Shown one piece after another: positions 20,226 to 28,821 of a stretch of DNA of 64,000 nucleotides. Made by a program: the position numbers and the translations under genes. This DNA comes from Bradyrhizobium sp. Ghvi. Its GTDB lineage: Bacteria; Pseudomonadota; Alphaproteobacteria; Rhizobiales; Xanthobacteraceae. The stretch is from positions 841,001-905,000 of the forward strand of contig NZ_FOVU01000001.1 in the NCBI RefSeq assembly GCF_900115265.1, written 5' to 3'. Within the stretch, counting starts at the first letter, position 1. Every line of letters starts with the position of its first letter. The notes under the pieces were generated by a model. That model was not told the origin of the DNA, ran no database searches, and was given only the letters and a program-made list of their open reading frames with translations.

Positions 20226-21449
20226 ATGACCAATCGCAGAGCCTTCCTAGCTGCCACGACAGCGCTCGCCGTCACCTTTTCCGCCGGCCAGGCCCTCGCA
20301 CAGAAGAAATACGACACCGGTGCGAGCGACACCGAGATCAAGATCGGCCAGACCGTGCCGTTCTCCGGCCCCTATTCCGTCTATGCCAATATCGGCAAGA
20401 CCCAGGCCGCCTATTTCAAGATGATCAACGACCAGGGGGGCATCAACGGCCGCAAGATCAATCTGATCCAGTATGACGACGCCTACTCGCCGCCGAAGAC
20501 GGTCGAACAGGTGCGCAAGCTCGTCGAAGGCGACGAGGTGCTCTTCACCTTCCAGCTGATCGGTACTGCCGCGAACGCCGCCGTTCAAAAATATCTCAAC
20601 GGCAAGAAAGTGCCGCAGCTGCTCGCCTCGACCGGCGCCGAGCGCTTCAACGATCCGAAGAACTATCCCTGGACCATCGCCTACAATCCCAACTACGTAT
20701 CCGAGGGGCGGATCTACGCGAAGTACATTCTCAAGGAGCATCCGAACGCCAAGATCGGCGTGCTCTACCAGAACGACGACATGGGGCGCGACTATCTCGC
20801 GGGCCTCAAGAGCGGTCTCGGCGACAAGGCCAACATGATCGTCGGCGAGGTGTCCTACGAGGTCACCGATCCGACAGTGGATTCACAGGTCGTCAAGTTG
20901 AAGTCGATGGGCGTCGACGTGTTCTTCGATGCCTCGACGCCGAAATTCGCGGCACAGGCGATCAAGAAGCTCGCCGACCTCGGCTGGACGCCGGTGCACA
21001 TCCTCGACATCAATGCGAGCCCGATCTCGGCCACGCTGAAGCCGGCCGGCCTCGACATCTCCAAGGGCATCATCTCGACCCAGTATGGCAAGGAGCCGGG
21101 CGACCCGCAGTGGAAGGACGACCCCGGGGTGAAGGCGTTCTTCGCGTTCATGGACAAATATTTCCCCGAAGGCGACAAGCTCAACACTGTCAACACCTAC
21201 GGCTATTCGGTGGCGGAATTGCTGGTTCAGGTGCTGAAACAGTGCGGCGACAACCTGACACGCGAGAACGTCATGAAGCAGGTCGCCAACATCAAGGACT
21301 TCACTCCCAGCCTGGCGCTCCCTGGCATCAAGATCAACACGGGCGCCGACGACTACCGCGTCAACAAGCAGATGCAGATGATGAGGTTCAACGGCGAGCG
21401 CTGGGAACTGTTCGGCCCGATCATCGAGGGCTCAGGCCCAGCGGGCTAG
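20226..21449 (+). CDS. Branched-chain amino acid-type ABC transporter substrate-binding protein
   Basis: Periplasmic type I binding protein of the LivJ/LivK family, 407 residues. A signal peptide (MTNRRAFLAATTALAVTFSA...AQAL-type cleavage near residue 24) is followed by the mature start of the form YDTGASDTEIKIGQTVPFSGPYS. AGGAGGAAC precedes the ATG at 20226. No Liv permease or ATPase genes are adjacent, so it must share a transporter coded elsewhere or be an orphan. A strong intrinsic terminator at 21470 ends the transcript, which supports a single-gene unit. The ligand is unknown; relatives in aromatic degraders bind aromatic acids as well as amino acids. Confidence 0.92.
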   Translation: MTNRRAFLAATTALAVTFSAGQALAQKKYDTGASDTEIKIGQTVPFSGPYSVYANIGKTQAAYFKMINDQGGINGRKINLIQYDDAYSPPKTVEQVRKLVEGDEVLFTFQLIGTAANAAVQKYLNGKKVPQLLASTGAERFNDPKNYPWTIAYNPNYVSEGRIYAKYILKEHPNAKIGVLYQNDDMGRDYLAGLKSGLGDKANMIVGEVSYEVTDPTVDSQVVKLKSMGVDVFFDASTPKFAAQAIKKLADLGWTPVHILDINASPISATLKPAGLDISKGIISTQYGKEPGDPQWKDDPGVKAFFAFMDKYFPEGDKLNTVNTYGYSVAELLVQVLKQCGDNLTRENVMKQVANIKDFTPSLALPGIKINTGADDYRVNKQMQMMRFNGERWELFGPIIEGSGPAG

Positions 21450-21469
21450 TCGAACAGCTCTGAAATGCA

Positions 21470-21499
21470 ATCGGCGGCCTGCGGGCCGCCGATTTGTTT
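21470..21499 (+). terminator. Intrinsic terminator of the binding-protein gene
   Basis: Perfect 10-bp stem (ATCGGCGGCC / GGCCGCCGAT) with a TGCG loop followed by TTGTTT, 20 bp after the stop at 21449. Confidence 0.85.
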
Positions 21500-21506
21500 G
21501 GAGCCT

Positions 21507-21932
21507 CTATGTCGGCACCTCGCCGAAATTCTTGCCCACCGGCAGCACGGCATGGCGGATCAGCCGCGAATCCTCCACCGCGGCCTGGCGATGCTTCACC
21601 GCCTCGCGGTAGACCGGGTCGCGGATCATCTCGACGAAGGCGGCAACATCAGGATATTCGGCAATGAAGCAATGGTCCCAGCGCTCGTCTTGCGGACCGA
21701 TCAGCATCAGCTCGAACCGGCCCTGCCAGATGATGCGGCCGCCGAGGCGCTCGAACACCGGCCCGCTTTCTCGGCCATAGGCCGCGTAGGCTTCCGCGCC
21801 GGTGGCTTTGCGGCCGTCGGGATAGGCGGCCTCTTTGCGCAGACGCACCAGATTGAGCATGTGAATCGGACCCGGGCGATCGTTCTCCCGGAATTGCGCG
21901 AAGATCTCCTTGGTCGGATCGATGTGGCCCAT
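21507..21932 (-). CDS. DUF1330-family protein
   Basis: A 141-residue single-domain protein with a ferredoxin-like dimeric alpha/beta-barrel fold typical of DUF1330. Visible family runs are IHMLNLVRLRKEAAYPDG, GAEAYAAYGRESGPVFERLGG and VAFVEMIRDPVYREAVKHRQAAVEDSR (shown in part). The biochemical role is unknown. It is convergent with the binding-protein gene; the terminator lies between them. Confidence 0.85.
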   Translation of the reverse strand: MGHIDPTKEIFAQFRENDRPGPIHMLNLVRLRKEAAYPDGRKATGAEAYAAYGRESGPVFERLGGRIIWQGRFELMLIGPQDERWDHCFIAEYPDVAAFVEMIRDPVYREAVKHRQAAVEDSRLIRHAVLPVGKNFGEVPT

Positions 21933-22024
21933 GCGAACTCCCTTTGTTTTATGGCCGCGATCCTAGCGCTGCCGCCCCATGAGCGGAACTGCGGCCCGGG
22001 AATGCCGCATCTCCTAATCAGACG

Positions 22025-22039
22025 TTAAGCACGGGGTAA
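22025..22039 (+). promoter_or_regulatory. CtrA-like box upstream of the class A PBP gene
   Basis: TTAA-N7-GTAA, 7 of 8 matches to the CtrA consensus TTAA-N7-TTAA, about 60 bp upstream of the PBP start. Such sites arise by chance; the placement is what makes it notable. Confidence 0.35.
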
Positions 22040-22097
22040 CGGGGCCTTAAACAGCGACCGCTAGCGTGCGGCGGGGCGGGTGACCGGGCGTTTTCAT

Positions 22098-24314
22098 ATG
22101 GGGTCGGCAAAGAAAAAGGGTGGGCGGAAGGAGCCGCTGTTCGGCTTGCCCGCGGCGCTCGCCGATCTGCGCCTGACGGCGGCCGATCGCATTCCCGGCG
22201 GCAGCGACGACAAGCCGAAAAAATCTTCCAGCAAGCGCAAGAGCGATACGCCCGACGATGAGCCGCCGCGCGAGCGCAAGGCGCCGGGCAAAAACGGCGC
22301 CAAGCGCCGGTCGAGATCATCCATCGGCGCCGGCCTCGGCCGCCTCGTTTATTGGGGAGCGGTGCTGAGCCTGTGGGGCGTCATTGCCGTGATCGGCGTC
22401 GTGATCTGGGTCGGGGCCCATCTGCCGCCGATCCAGTCGCTGGAGATTCCCAAACGCCCGCCGACGATCCAGATCGTCGGCATCGACGGCAGCCTGCTGG
22501 CGCAGCGCGGCGAGATGGCCGGCGCCAACGTGTCGCTGAAGGATTTGCCGCCCTATCTGCCCAAGGCGTTCATCGCGATCGAGGACCGCCGCTTCTATTC
22601 GCATTTCGGCATCGACCCCGTCGGCATCCTGCGCGCTCTCGTTACCAACGTGCTTCACCGCGGCGTGTCGCAGGGCGGCTCGACCCTGACGCAGCAGCTC
22701 GCGAAGAACCTGTTCCTGACCCAGGAGCGCACGATGCAGCGCAAGCTGCAGGAGGCAGAGCTCGCGATCTGGCTCGAGCGCAAGCACTCCAAGAACGAGA
22801 TTCTCGAGCTCTATCTCAACCGCGTCTATTTCGGCTCCGGCGCCTACGGCGTCGAAGCGGCTGCGCAAAGATATTTCGGCAAGTCGGCGAAGAACGTGAC
22901 CATCGCGGAAGCCGCGATGCTGGCCGGCCTCGTCAAATCGCCCTCGCGGCTCGCGCCGAACCGCAATCCGGAAGGCGCCGAGGCGCGGGCTCAAGTCGTG
23001 CTCGCGGCGATGGCGGACGCCAAGTTCATCACCGAAGCGCAGGCGCAGGCCTCGATCGGCCATCCCTCCTACGTCGTGAAGCCGATTGGAGCCGGCACCG
23101 TCAACTACGTCGCCGACTGGATCGGCGAGGTGCTGGACGATCTGGTCGGGCAGATCGACGACAGCATCAAGGTCGAGACCACGATCGATCCCAAGCTCCA
23201 GGCCGTGGCGGAGGCCGCGGTCATCGACGAGCTCGCGGCCAAGAGCGTGAAGTTCAATGTCAGCCAGGGCGCGCTGGTCGCGATGACGCCCGACGGCGCG
23301 GTGCGCGCCATGGTGGGTGGGCGGAACTATTCCGAGAGCCAGTACAACCGCGCGGTCACGGCGAAGCGCCAGCCGGGCTCGTCGTTCAAGCCGTTCGTCT
23401 ATCTGACGGCGATGGAGCAAGGCCTCACCCCCGACACCGTCCGTCAGGACGCGCCGATCGAGGTCAAGGGCTGGAAGCCCGAGAACTACACCCATGAATA
23501 TTTCGGCCCGGTGACGCTGACCCAGGCACTGGCGATGTCGCTCAACACCGTCGCCATCCGCCTCGGCCTCGAGGTCGGGCCGAAGAACGTGGTGCGCACC
23601 GCGCACCGGCTCGGCATCTCCTCCAAGCTCGAGCCCAACGCCTCGATCGCGCTCGGCACTTCGGAAGTCTCGGTGGTCGAGCTGGTCGGGGCCTATGCGC
23701 CATTCGCCAATGGCGGCTTCGCCGCCACCCCGCACGTGGTGACGCGGATCAAGACGCTCGACGGCAAGCTGCTCTACATGCGTCAACCCGACGAGCACAA
23801 TCAGGTGATCGAGCCGCGCTATGTCGGCATGATGAACACGATGATGCGCGAGACGCTGATCTCAGGCACCGCCAAGAAGGCCGAGATTCCCGGCTGGCAG
23901 GCGGCCGGCAAGACCGGCACCAGCCAGGATTATCGCGACGCCTGGTTCATCGGCTACACCGCCAACCTCGTCACCGGCGTCTGGCTCGGCAATGACGACA
24001 ACTCGCCGACCAAGAAGGCGACCGGCGGCGGCCTGCCGGTCGAAGTCTGGACCCGCTTCATGCGCGCCGCGCACGAGGGCGTGCAGGTGGCGGCCTTGCC
24101 GAACCTGCAAAGCAATTGGGGGCCATCGAACCTGGTGCAGATCTCATCGCAGGTCTCGCCGCCAACGCAGGCGGCGGCGCCTGGACCTGCACCTGCGCCG
24201 GTCAGCAATGGCGGCTATCGCGCCCCGCCGCCGACGCGCGCCAATGTGCGCCCGGAAGCGGCTGCAGGACTTGATGGCTGGCTGATGGACCGGCTGTTCG
24301 GCGGCAACAGGTAG
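22098..24314 (+). CDS. Class A penicillin-binding protein (PBP1a type; transglycosylase and transpeptidase)
   Basis: Bifunctional peptidoglycan synthase anchored by one N-terminal membrane helix (about residues 80-105) after a long Lys/Ser-rich cytoplasmic tail. The GT51 domain shows EDRRFYSHFGIDPVG and GGSTLTQQLAKNLFLT. The transpeptidase has SSFK (PGSSFKPFVY, near residue 427), SLN near 480 and KTGT (AAGKTGTSQDYRDAWF, near 604). A Pro/Ala-rich tail ends at residue 738. The start is the ATG at 22098; a GTG at 22080 would add six codons. No OB insert typical of E. coli PBP1a is evident, so PbpC or Pbp1a-like naming is open. Confidence 0.93.
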   Translation: MGSAKKKGGRKEPLFGLPAALADLRLTAADRIPGGSDDKPKKSSSKRKSDTPDDEPPRERKAPGKNGAKRRSRSSIGAGLGRLVYWGAVLSLWGVIAVIGVVIWVGAHLPPIQSLEIPKRPPTIQIVGIDGSLLAQRGEMAGANVSLKDLPPYLPKAFIAIEDRRFYSHFGIDPVGILRALVTNVLHRGVSQGGSTLTQQLAKNLFLTQERTMQRKLQEAELAIWLERKHSKNEILELYLNRVYFGSGAYGVEAAAQRYFGKSAKNVTIAEAAMLAGLVKSPSRLAPNRNPEGAEARAQVVLAAMADAKFITEAQAQASIGHPSYVVKPIGAGTVNYVADWIGEVLDDLVGQIDDSIKVETTIDPKLQAVAEAAVIDELAAKSVKFNVSQGALVAMTPDGAVRAMVGGRNYSESQYNRAVTAKRQPGSSFKPFVYLTAMEQGLTPDTVRQDAPIEVKGWKPENYTHEYFGPVTLTQALAMSLNTVAIRLGLEVGPKNVVRTAHRLGISSKLEPNASIALGTSEVSVVELVGAYAPFANGGFAATPHVVTRIKTLDGKLLYMRQPDEHNQVIEPRYVGMMNTMMRETLISGTAKKAEIPGWQAAGKTGTSQDYRDAWFIGYTANLVTGVWLGNDDNSPTKKATGGGLPVEVWTRFMRAAHEGVQVAALPNLQSNWGPSNLVQISSQVSPPTQAAAPGPAPAPVSNGGYRAPPPTRANVRPEAAAGLDGWLMDRLFGGNR

Positions 24315-24420
24315 GCGTCAGAACAAAAACGCGAAAACAACCCCATGCACCGTAGGCGGCGGGATGCGGCGGGATGCTGGGTGTATCGGTCGAACGTCTT
24401 GATGTGATGGTGCAAAATGC

Positions 24421-24444
24421 GATCGCCCGCTTTCGCGGGCGATG
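24421..24444. repeat. Small perfect hairpin between convergent genes
   Basis: ATCGCCCGC-TTTC-GCGGGCGAT, between the PBP stop and the metalloprotease-like stop. It resembles a minimal family B element and may serve as a bidirectional 3' end signal. Confidence 0.5.
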
Positions 24445-24471
24445 ACACTTCTTCGGAGCTGGCAGCGCCCC

Positions 24472-25227
24472 CTAATCCTCGACCCCGTACCGGTGCAGAT
24501 CATTGCCGCAGGTGTCGAGCCACTTCTTGGCACGCTCCATCGAGGGGCAGATCTTGCCGCAGACGCGCCAGAACCGGGCCGAGTGGTTCATCTCGACGAG
24601 ATGCGCCACTTCATGCGCGGCGAGATAGTCGAGCACGAAGGGCGGGGCGAGGATCAGGCGCCAGGAGAACGACAGCGAGCCGGCCGAGGTGCAGGAGCCC
24701 CAGCGGCTGGACTGATCGCGGATCGAGAGCCGCTTCACCTTGACGCCGAGCTCGGCGGCATGGGTCTCGGCGGAGCGCTGCAGATCACGGCGCGCCTCGC
24801 GCTTGAGGAAGTCGCTGACGCGGCGATCGACATGCTCGAGCCCGCCGGCGACACAAAGAATTTTGTCGCCGCTATCGCGCGTCTCGGTCCACACCGTGCC
24901 GCGCTGGCCGGCGCGATGCACGATACGATGGGGGACGCCGCGCAGCGGTATCACTGTGCCAGGCTGAAACGGTGCAGCCTTGGGTAAGCGACCAAGACGC
25001 GCGGCGATCCACGCACCGTGACGCTGCGCGAAGTCCTTGGCGTCGGCGAGCGTGCCGCGCGGCGGCATGGTGAGAATGGCTTCGCGGTCGCTTGGATGAA
25101 TTCTGAGGGTGTAGCGGCGCGCGCGTCTGTGCCGGCGCAATCGGATGGCAAAAAACTGCGATCCGTGGGTGATGACAAGGGTCTTCGGTTCGTGGGGCCG
25201 ACGATAAAGAAGTGCGCGAGTGGCCAT
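24472..25227 (-). CDS. YgjP/UTP-pyrophosphatase-like M48-family metallopeptidase homologue (DUF45)
   Basis: A 251-residue soluble protein with the zinc motif HEVAHLVEMNHS (HExxH, then His further downstream) and the DUF45 signature SSRWGSCTSAGSLSFSWRLILAP (shown in part). The family is often annotated as a predicted zinc protease or SprT-like protein; the substrate is unknown. The open frame extends to 25428, but the ATG at 25227 gives the family-length protein and the rest lies in the structured intergenic region. It is downstream of phaZ on the same strand, about 300 bp away. Confidence 0.85.
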   Translation of the reverse strand: MATRALLYRRPHEPKTLVITHGSQFFAIRLRRHRRARRYTLRIHPSDREAILTMPPRGTLADAKDFAQRHGAWIAARLGRLPKAAPFQPGTVIPLRGVPHRIVHRAGQRGTVWTETRDSGDKILCVAGGLEHVDRRVSDFLKREARRDLQRSAETHAAELGVKVKRLSIRDQSSRWGSCTSAGSLSFSWRLILAPPFVLDYLAAHEVAHLVEMNHSARFWRVCGKICPSMERAKKWLDTCGNDLHRYGVED

Positions 25228-25528
25228 GTCTGTCAGTCCGGGGGGCAGGAGAGCGCCCGGATTCTGCCATAACCGCCGCCAGGGAAAGCGCTCGGCGCAA
25301 AAACAAATCATTTGCCCAATATACAGCGGTTCTTCAGTCCGGGAGACCCTACAGACTGGGGTCGGAACCGGCTTTTTTCGCCCCCGCTGGACGCATGCGA
25401 CACCCCCAAGGGGTGAGGATAGACTCACTCCTAGAAGGCTACCTTAATACCGCGAATCTAGAGGGAACTGCCCCTGCCGGAGGCTCCGGCCGGGGCCGAT
25501 TTTTCGACGGGAAAGCCGAAATCTAGAG
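25228..25528. other. Structured 301-bp intergenic region; candidate small-RNA locus
   Basis: No convincing protein gene. On the + strand there are two hairpins followed by T runs. The first pairs CGGTTC (25327-25332) with GAACCG (25365-25370), with an inner GACCC / GGGTC stem, followed by six T (25373-25378). The second is the strong stem at 25470-25496 followed by five T. A short palindrome CACCCCCAAGGGGTG lies between. This pattern suggests one or two short + strand transcripts, but no promoter was identified. Short frames here, such as the one running to 25526, cross the second terminator and are probably not genes. Confidence 0.35.
25470..25504 (+). terminator. Strong hairpin with T run (plus strand)
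   Basis: Stem GCCCC-T-GCCGGA / TCCGGC-C-GGGGC with a GGC loop, followed by CGATTTTT. On the minus strand, directly after the phaZ stop, the same stem has no T run, so there it could only stabilise a 3' end. Confidence 0.55.
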
Positions 25529-26857
25529 CTATTCGGCCGCGCGCGCCTGCAATGAGGCCGGATTCGCCGCCGAGACCATGAAGTCATGAATGCGCGGCAC
25601 GATTTCCGACTTGAAGCGCGATCCGTTGAACACGCCGTAATGTCCAACACCCTTCTGCACGTAATGAACGCGGCGATGATCGGGGATTGCACTGCATAGT
25701 GCGTGCGTCGCTTCGGTCTGACCGAGCCCCGAGATGTCGTCGTTCTCGCCTTCCACCGTCATCAACGCGACGCGCGTCACCTTGCTGGGATCGACGCGAG
25801 TTCCGCGATGGGTCATCTCGCCCTTCGGCAGCGAGTGCTTCACGAACACCGTATCGACGGTTTGCAGGTAATATTCGGCGGAGAGGTCCATCACCGCGAG
25901 ATATTCGTCATAGAACTCGCGATGTTTGTCGACGAGGTCGCCGTCGCCCTTCACCAGATTGGCGAACAGCTGCTTGTGGGCATCCATGTGCCGATCCAGA
26001 TTCATGCTGATGAACCCGTTGAGCTGCAGGAAGCCTGGATAGACGTCGCGCATCATGCCCGGATGCGGGAACGGCACCTTGGTGATGACGTGATTGCGGA
26101 ACCAGTCGATGCCGCGTTCTTGCGCGAGGTTGTTCACCGCGGTCGGATTGCGGCGCGTGTCGATCGGGCCGCCCATCAGCGTCATCGACGTCGGCACGAA
26201 GGGATCGCGCCGCGCTTCCATGATCGAGACGGCCGCGACGACGGGCACGGAGGGCTGGCACACCGCCATCACGTGGGTGTTGCCACCGAGGACATGCAGC
26301 ATCTCGATGACGTAATCGATGTAATCGTCGAGATCGAAGCGGCCTTCGCTCAAGGGCACCATGCGGGCATCGGCCCAATCGGTGATGTAGACCTCATGCG
26401 CCGGCAGGAACGCCTCGACCGTGCCGCGCAGCAGCGTCGCGTAGTGACCGGACATCGGCGCGACGATCAGCACGCGCGGCTGCGGGCTGCGCAACGGGCG
26501 CGCGAACTTGCGATCGAAATAGAGCAGCCGGCAGAACGGCTTTTCCCACACCGAACGGACCTCGACGGGAACGCGGATGCCGTTGACCTCGGTATCATCG
26601 AGGCCCCATTCCGGCTTTCCGTAGCGGCGCGTGGTGCGCTCGAACAACTCGCAGGCCGCGGCGACCGACTTGCCGATCTCGGTTCGCGCCCAGGGATTGA
26701 GGGGATTCTGAAACAGGAGCTTGGTCGCGTCGGTGACCGCACGAGCCGGATTGAGAGAGGCGTGCGCCATCTCGTACATCCAGTACATCGGCGTGGTCAG
26801 GACCGGACTGCCTTCCGCCACCAAGGGTGGCGCGCCGCCAAACTCACCAATAGGCAT
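25529..26857 (-). CDS. phaZ: Intracellular polyhydroxyalkanoate (PHB) depolymerase
   Basis: Mobilises stored polyhydroxybutyrate granules by thiol-type hydrolysis. It has 442 residues and an alpha/beta-hydrolase fold. The nucleophile is a Cys in place of the lipase-box Ser (HVMAVCQPSVPVVAA, near residue 210), as in the Ralstonia PhaZ1 family. The catalytic Asp and His are likely in the VEGENDDISGLGQ and KGVGHYGVFNG stretches. The ATG at 26857 has AGAGGA upstream and gives the standard start MPIGEFGGAPPLV; in-frame codons up to 26911 are possible but unlikely. There is no signal peptide, consistent with action on granules. Confidence 0.92.
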   Translation of the reverse strand: MPIGEFGGAPPLVAEGSPVLTTPMYWMYEMAHASLNPARAVTDATKLLFQNPLNPWARTEIGKSVAAACELFERTTRRYGKPEWGLDDTEVNGIRVPVEVRSVWEKPFCRLLYFDRKFARPLRSPQPRVLIVAPMSGHYATLLRGTVEAFLPAHEVYITDWADARMVPLSEGRFDLDDYIDYVIEMLHVLGGNTHVMAVCQPSVPVVAAVSIMEARRDPFVPTSMTLMGGPIDTRRNPTAVNNLAQERGIDWFRNHVITKVPFPHPGMMRDVYPGFLQLNGFISMNLDRHMDAHKQLFANLVKGDGDLVDKHREFYDEYLAVMDLSAEYYLQTVDTVFVKHSLPKGEMTHRGTRVDPSKVTRVALMTVEGENDDISGLGQTEATHALCSAIPDHRRVHYVQKGVGHYGVFNGSRFKSEIVPRIHDFMVSAANPASLQARAAE

Positions 26858-26977
26858 ATTATAATCCTCTTCGCATCGCAGCATACTGCCGAATGCGCAA
26901 TATTGCGTCAATGCATGCTTCCGTACATCTACGTGCTCGGGACGGCCAAATCAGCGGAAATCCACGAGAAAGTGAGG

Positions 26978-27796
26978 TTATTCGCCGCTCGACAGCAGCG
27001 AGCCGTGCGTCTTGGCGCTGCGCAAGAGGGCAAGGAATGCCCAAAACGAAGCAGCCAGGAGACAGGTGTTGATCGCCAAGGCCTCCAGCATCAGATCGGT
27101 CCTGAAGCTGTTCTCGATCAGCAGCGCGCGCATTCCCTCGAACACGTAGGTCGGCGGCAGCGCCCAGGCGACGTATTGCAGCCAGACGGGCAGCACGCTG
27201 ACCGGATAGTAGATGCAGGCGAGCGGCATGATCGCGAACATCAACGTCCAGACGATGCTCTCGGCGCCAAGACCGTTTCGTAACACCAGGCCGGAGACGA
27301 AGATGCCGACGGACCAGCTGGTGAAGATCAAGTTGCAGAAGAACGCGATCAGCGGCAGGCCGAGACTGTAGACGTTGAAATGAAAGAAGATCAGCGCGAG
27401 CAGCGTCATCGGAACGATACCGATGGCCAGCCGGATCAGGCTCATGACCGTCAACGAGAGCAGAAACTCGATCGGCTTCAAGGGGCTCATCATGAGGTTG
27501 CCGAGATTGCGCGCCCACATCTCCTCCAGGAAGGAGATCGAGAAGCCGAGCTGGCCGCGGAACAGGATGTCCCAGAGGATGACGGCGCCGATCAACGTGC
27601 CGCCGGCGCGCGCGAAGAAGCTGGCGTTTTGCGCGATGTAATACTGGATGAAGCCCCAGGTGATGACCTGAAGCGCCGGCCAGTACAACAGCTCGAGCAG
27701 CCGCGGCCAGGACGACAACAGCAGGTACCAATAGCGCAGGATCATCGCGCCGATGCGGTGCGCCGAGATGCCGCGGTGGAGGGAGATGTCGGTCAT
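26978..27796 (-). CDS. ABC-2-type exporter permease
   Basis: Six-helix ABC-2 membrane protein of 272 residues. It shows the RNLGNLMMSPLKPIEFLLS region and the C-terminal re-entrant pattern ACIYYPVSVLPVWLQYVAWALPPTY (given in part), which is typical of NodJ/CcmB-like exporters. GGGAG lies just upstream of the ATG at 27796. It is downstream of, and co-oriented with, the ATPase gene that ends at 27885, so the pair forms one exporter. A family B palindrome lies between them. The cargo is unknown; drug or polysaccharide-type export is usual. Confidence 0.88.
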   Translation of the reverse strand: MTDISLHRGISAHRIGAMILRYWYLLLSSWPRLLELLYWPALQVITWGFIQYYIAQNASFFARAGGTLIGAVILWDILFRGQLGFSISFLEEMWARNLGNLMMSPLKPIEFLLSLTVMSLIRLAIGIVPMTLLALIFFHFNVYSLGLPLIAFFCNLIFTSWSVGIFVSGLVLRNGLGAESIVWTLMFAIMPLACIYYPVSVLPVWLQYVAWALPPTYVFEGMRALLIENSFRTDLMLEALAINTCLLAASFWAFLALLRSAKTHGSLLSSGE

Positions 27797-27823
27797 GGCA
27801 GCTCCCTCGTCTTGAAAGGACCT

Positions 27824-27863
27824 GTCATTCCGGGGCGATGCGCAGCATCGAACCCGGAATGAC
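27824..27863. repeat. Family B palindromic repeat inside the ABC exporter operon
   Basis: GTCATTCCGGGGCGATGCG with its complement GAACCCGGAATGAC, between the ATPase stop and the permease start. Intercistronic palindromes often protect the upstream message from 3' exonucleases. Confidence 0.75.
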
Positions 27864-27884
27864 GGCTGAGACACAGAGGACACC

Positions 27885-28688
27885 TCATCTTGCCTCCTCC
27901 TTCGCTCCATTGCTCCGCCCGCGCGCGACGTCCAGGAACACCTCTTCCAGCGTGGTGCGGTTGTAGCGGGCCATGATGGCATCGGGCGTGTCGTCGTCCT
28001 CGACGCGGCCGCGCTTCATGATGATGACGCGGTCGCAGAGCCGCTCGACCTCGAGCATGTTGTGCGAGGCCAAGAGGATGGTGGCGTTGTTGTCCTTGCG
28101 GTAGCGCTCCAGATGCGCCCGCACCCAGTCGGCCGTATCGGGGTCGAGCGAAGCGGTCGGCTCGTCCAGCAACAGCAGCTCGGGCTGATTGATCAACGCC
28201 TTGGCCAGCGCGACGCGGGTCTTCTGGCCGGCGGAGAGCTTGCCGTTGGCGCGGTCGATGAAATCGTTGAGGTCAAGCTCGGCGGCCAGTCTGGAGATGC
28301 GGTCGGCGACGTCCTTCACCGCATAGAGCTTGCCGAAAATGGTGAGGTTCTGTCGCACCGTGAGCCGCATCGGCATGTCGACATAGGGGCTCTCGAAATT
28401 CATCCGCCCCAGCACCTCGGCACTCTCCTCGGGCATCCGGTGGCCGAGCACGCGGACGCGACCGGAGGTCGGCAGCACCAGCCCCATGATCATGGCGATG
28501 GTGGTGGTCTTGCCGGCGCCATTGCCGCCCAGCAGCCCCGTGATGCTGCCGCGGGGAAGCGAAAAGGAGATGCCGTCCACCGCACGGGTCTGCTTGTAGA
28601 CCTTGACGAGGCGATCGACCTCGATGGCCGCGGACGAAATGTCATCCGCGACAGTCGGCCGGCTTGAAGCGTTGTCATTCCCGGTCAT
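27885..28688 (-). CDS. ABC exporter ATP-binding protein
   Basis: A 267-residue ATPase of the ABC-2 exporter group. Walker A is GGNGAGKTTTIAM near residue 53. The signature is LSAGQKTRVALAKAL near 145, and Walker B is LLLLDEPTASLDPDTAD. An H-loop His lies in ILLASHNMLEVERLCD. The frame is open to 29213, but everything upstream of 28688 lies antisense to regS, so the ATG at 28688 is chosen. Pairs with the permease gene downstream. It is divergent from regS with about 130 bp between starts. Confidence 0.92.
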   Translation of the reverse strand: MTGNDNASSRPTVADDISSAAIEVDRLVKVYKQTRAVDGISFSLPRGSITGLLGGNGAGKTTTIAMIMGLVLPTSGRVRVLGHRMPEESAEVLGRMNFESPYVDMPMRLTVRQNLTIFGKLYAVKDVADRISRLAAELDLNDFIDRANGKLSAGQKTRVALAKALINQPELLLLDEPTASLDPDTADWVRAHLERYRKDNNATILLASHNMLEVERLCDRVIIMKRGRVEDDDTPDAIMARYNRTTLEEVFLDVARGRSNGAKEEAR

Positions 28689-28821
28689 GCTGGAGGCGTT
28701 CTTCCGCCATTGCACGGTGGAGCGCAAGACTTGATTGACTTGATCTCGATAGCTCGCAACCAGACCGGATGTGGGCCCGCGTGTTTGTGATCGGACACGC
28801 GCACCGCTAGATTGGCCTGCC

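Noticed and set aside
22317..23798. Minus-strand frame of 493 codons opposite the PBP gene
   Set aside because: Antisense shadow of a gene with all PBP motifs.
25212..25526. Short + strand frame before phaZ (104 codons, or about 44 from an internal ATG)
   Set aside because: A strong terminator hairpin lies inside it, and it has no family or ribosome-binding site.
28689..28821. FixK/FNR-like box (TTGAT-type) between the ABC exporter and regS
   Set aside because: TTGATTGACTTGATC occurs near 28732, but it lacks the inverted second half-site, so it does not meet the motif.
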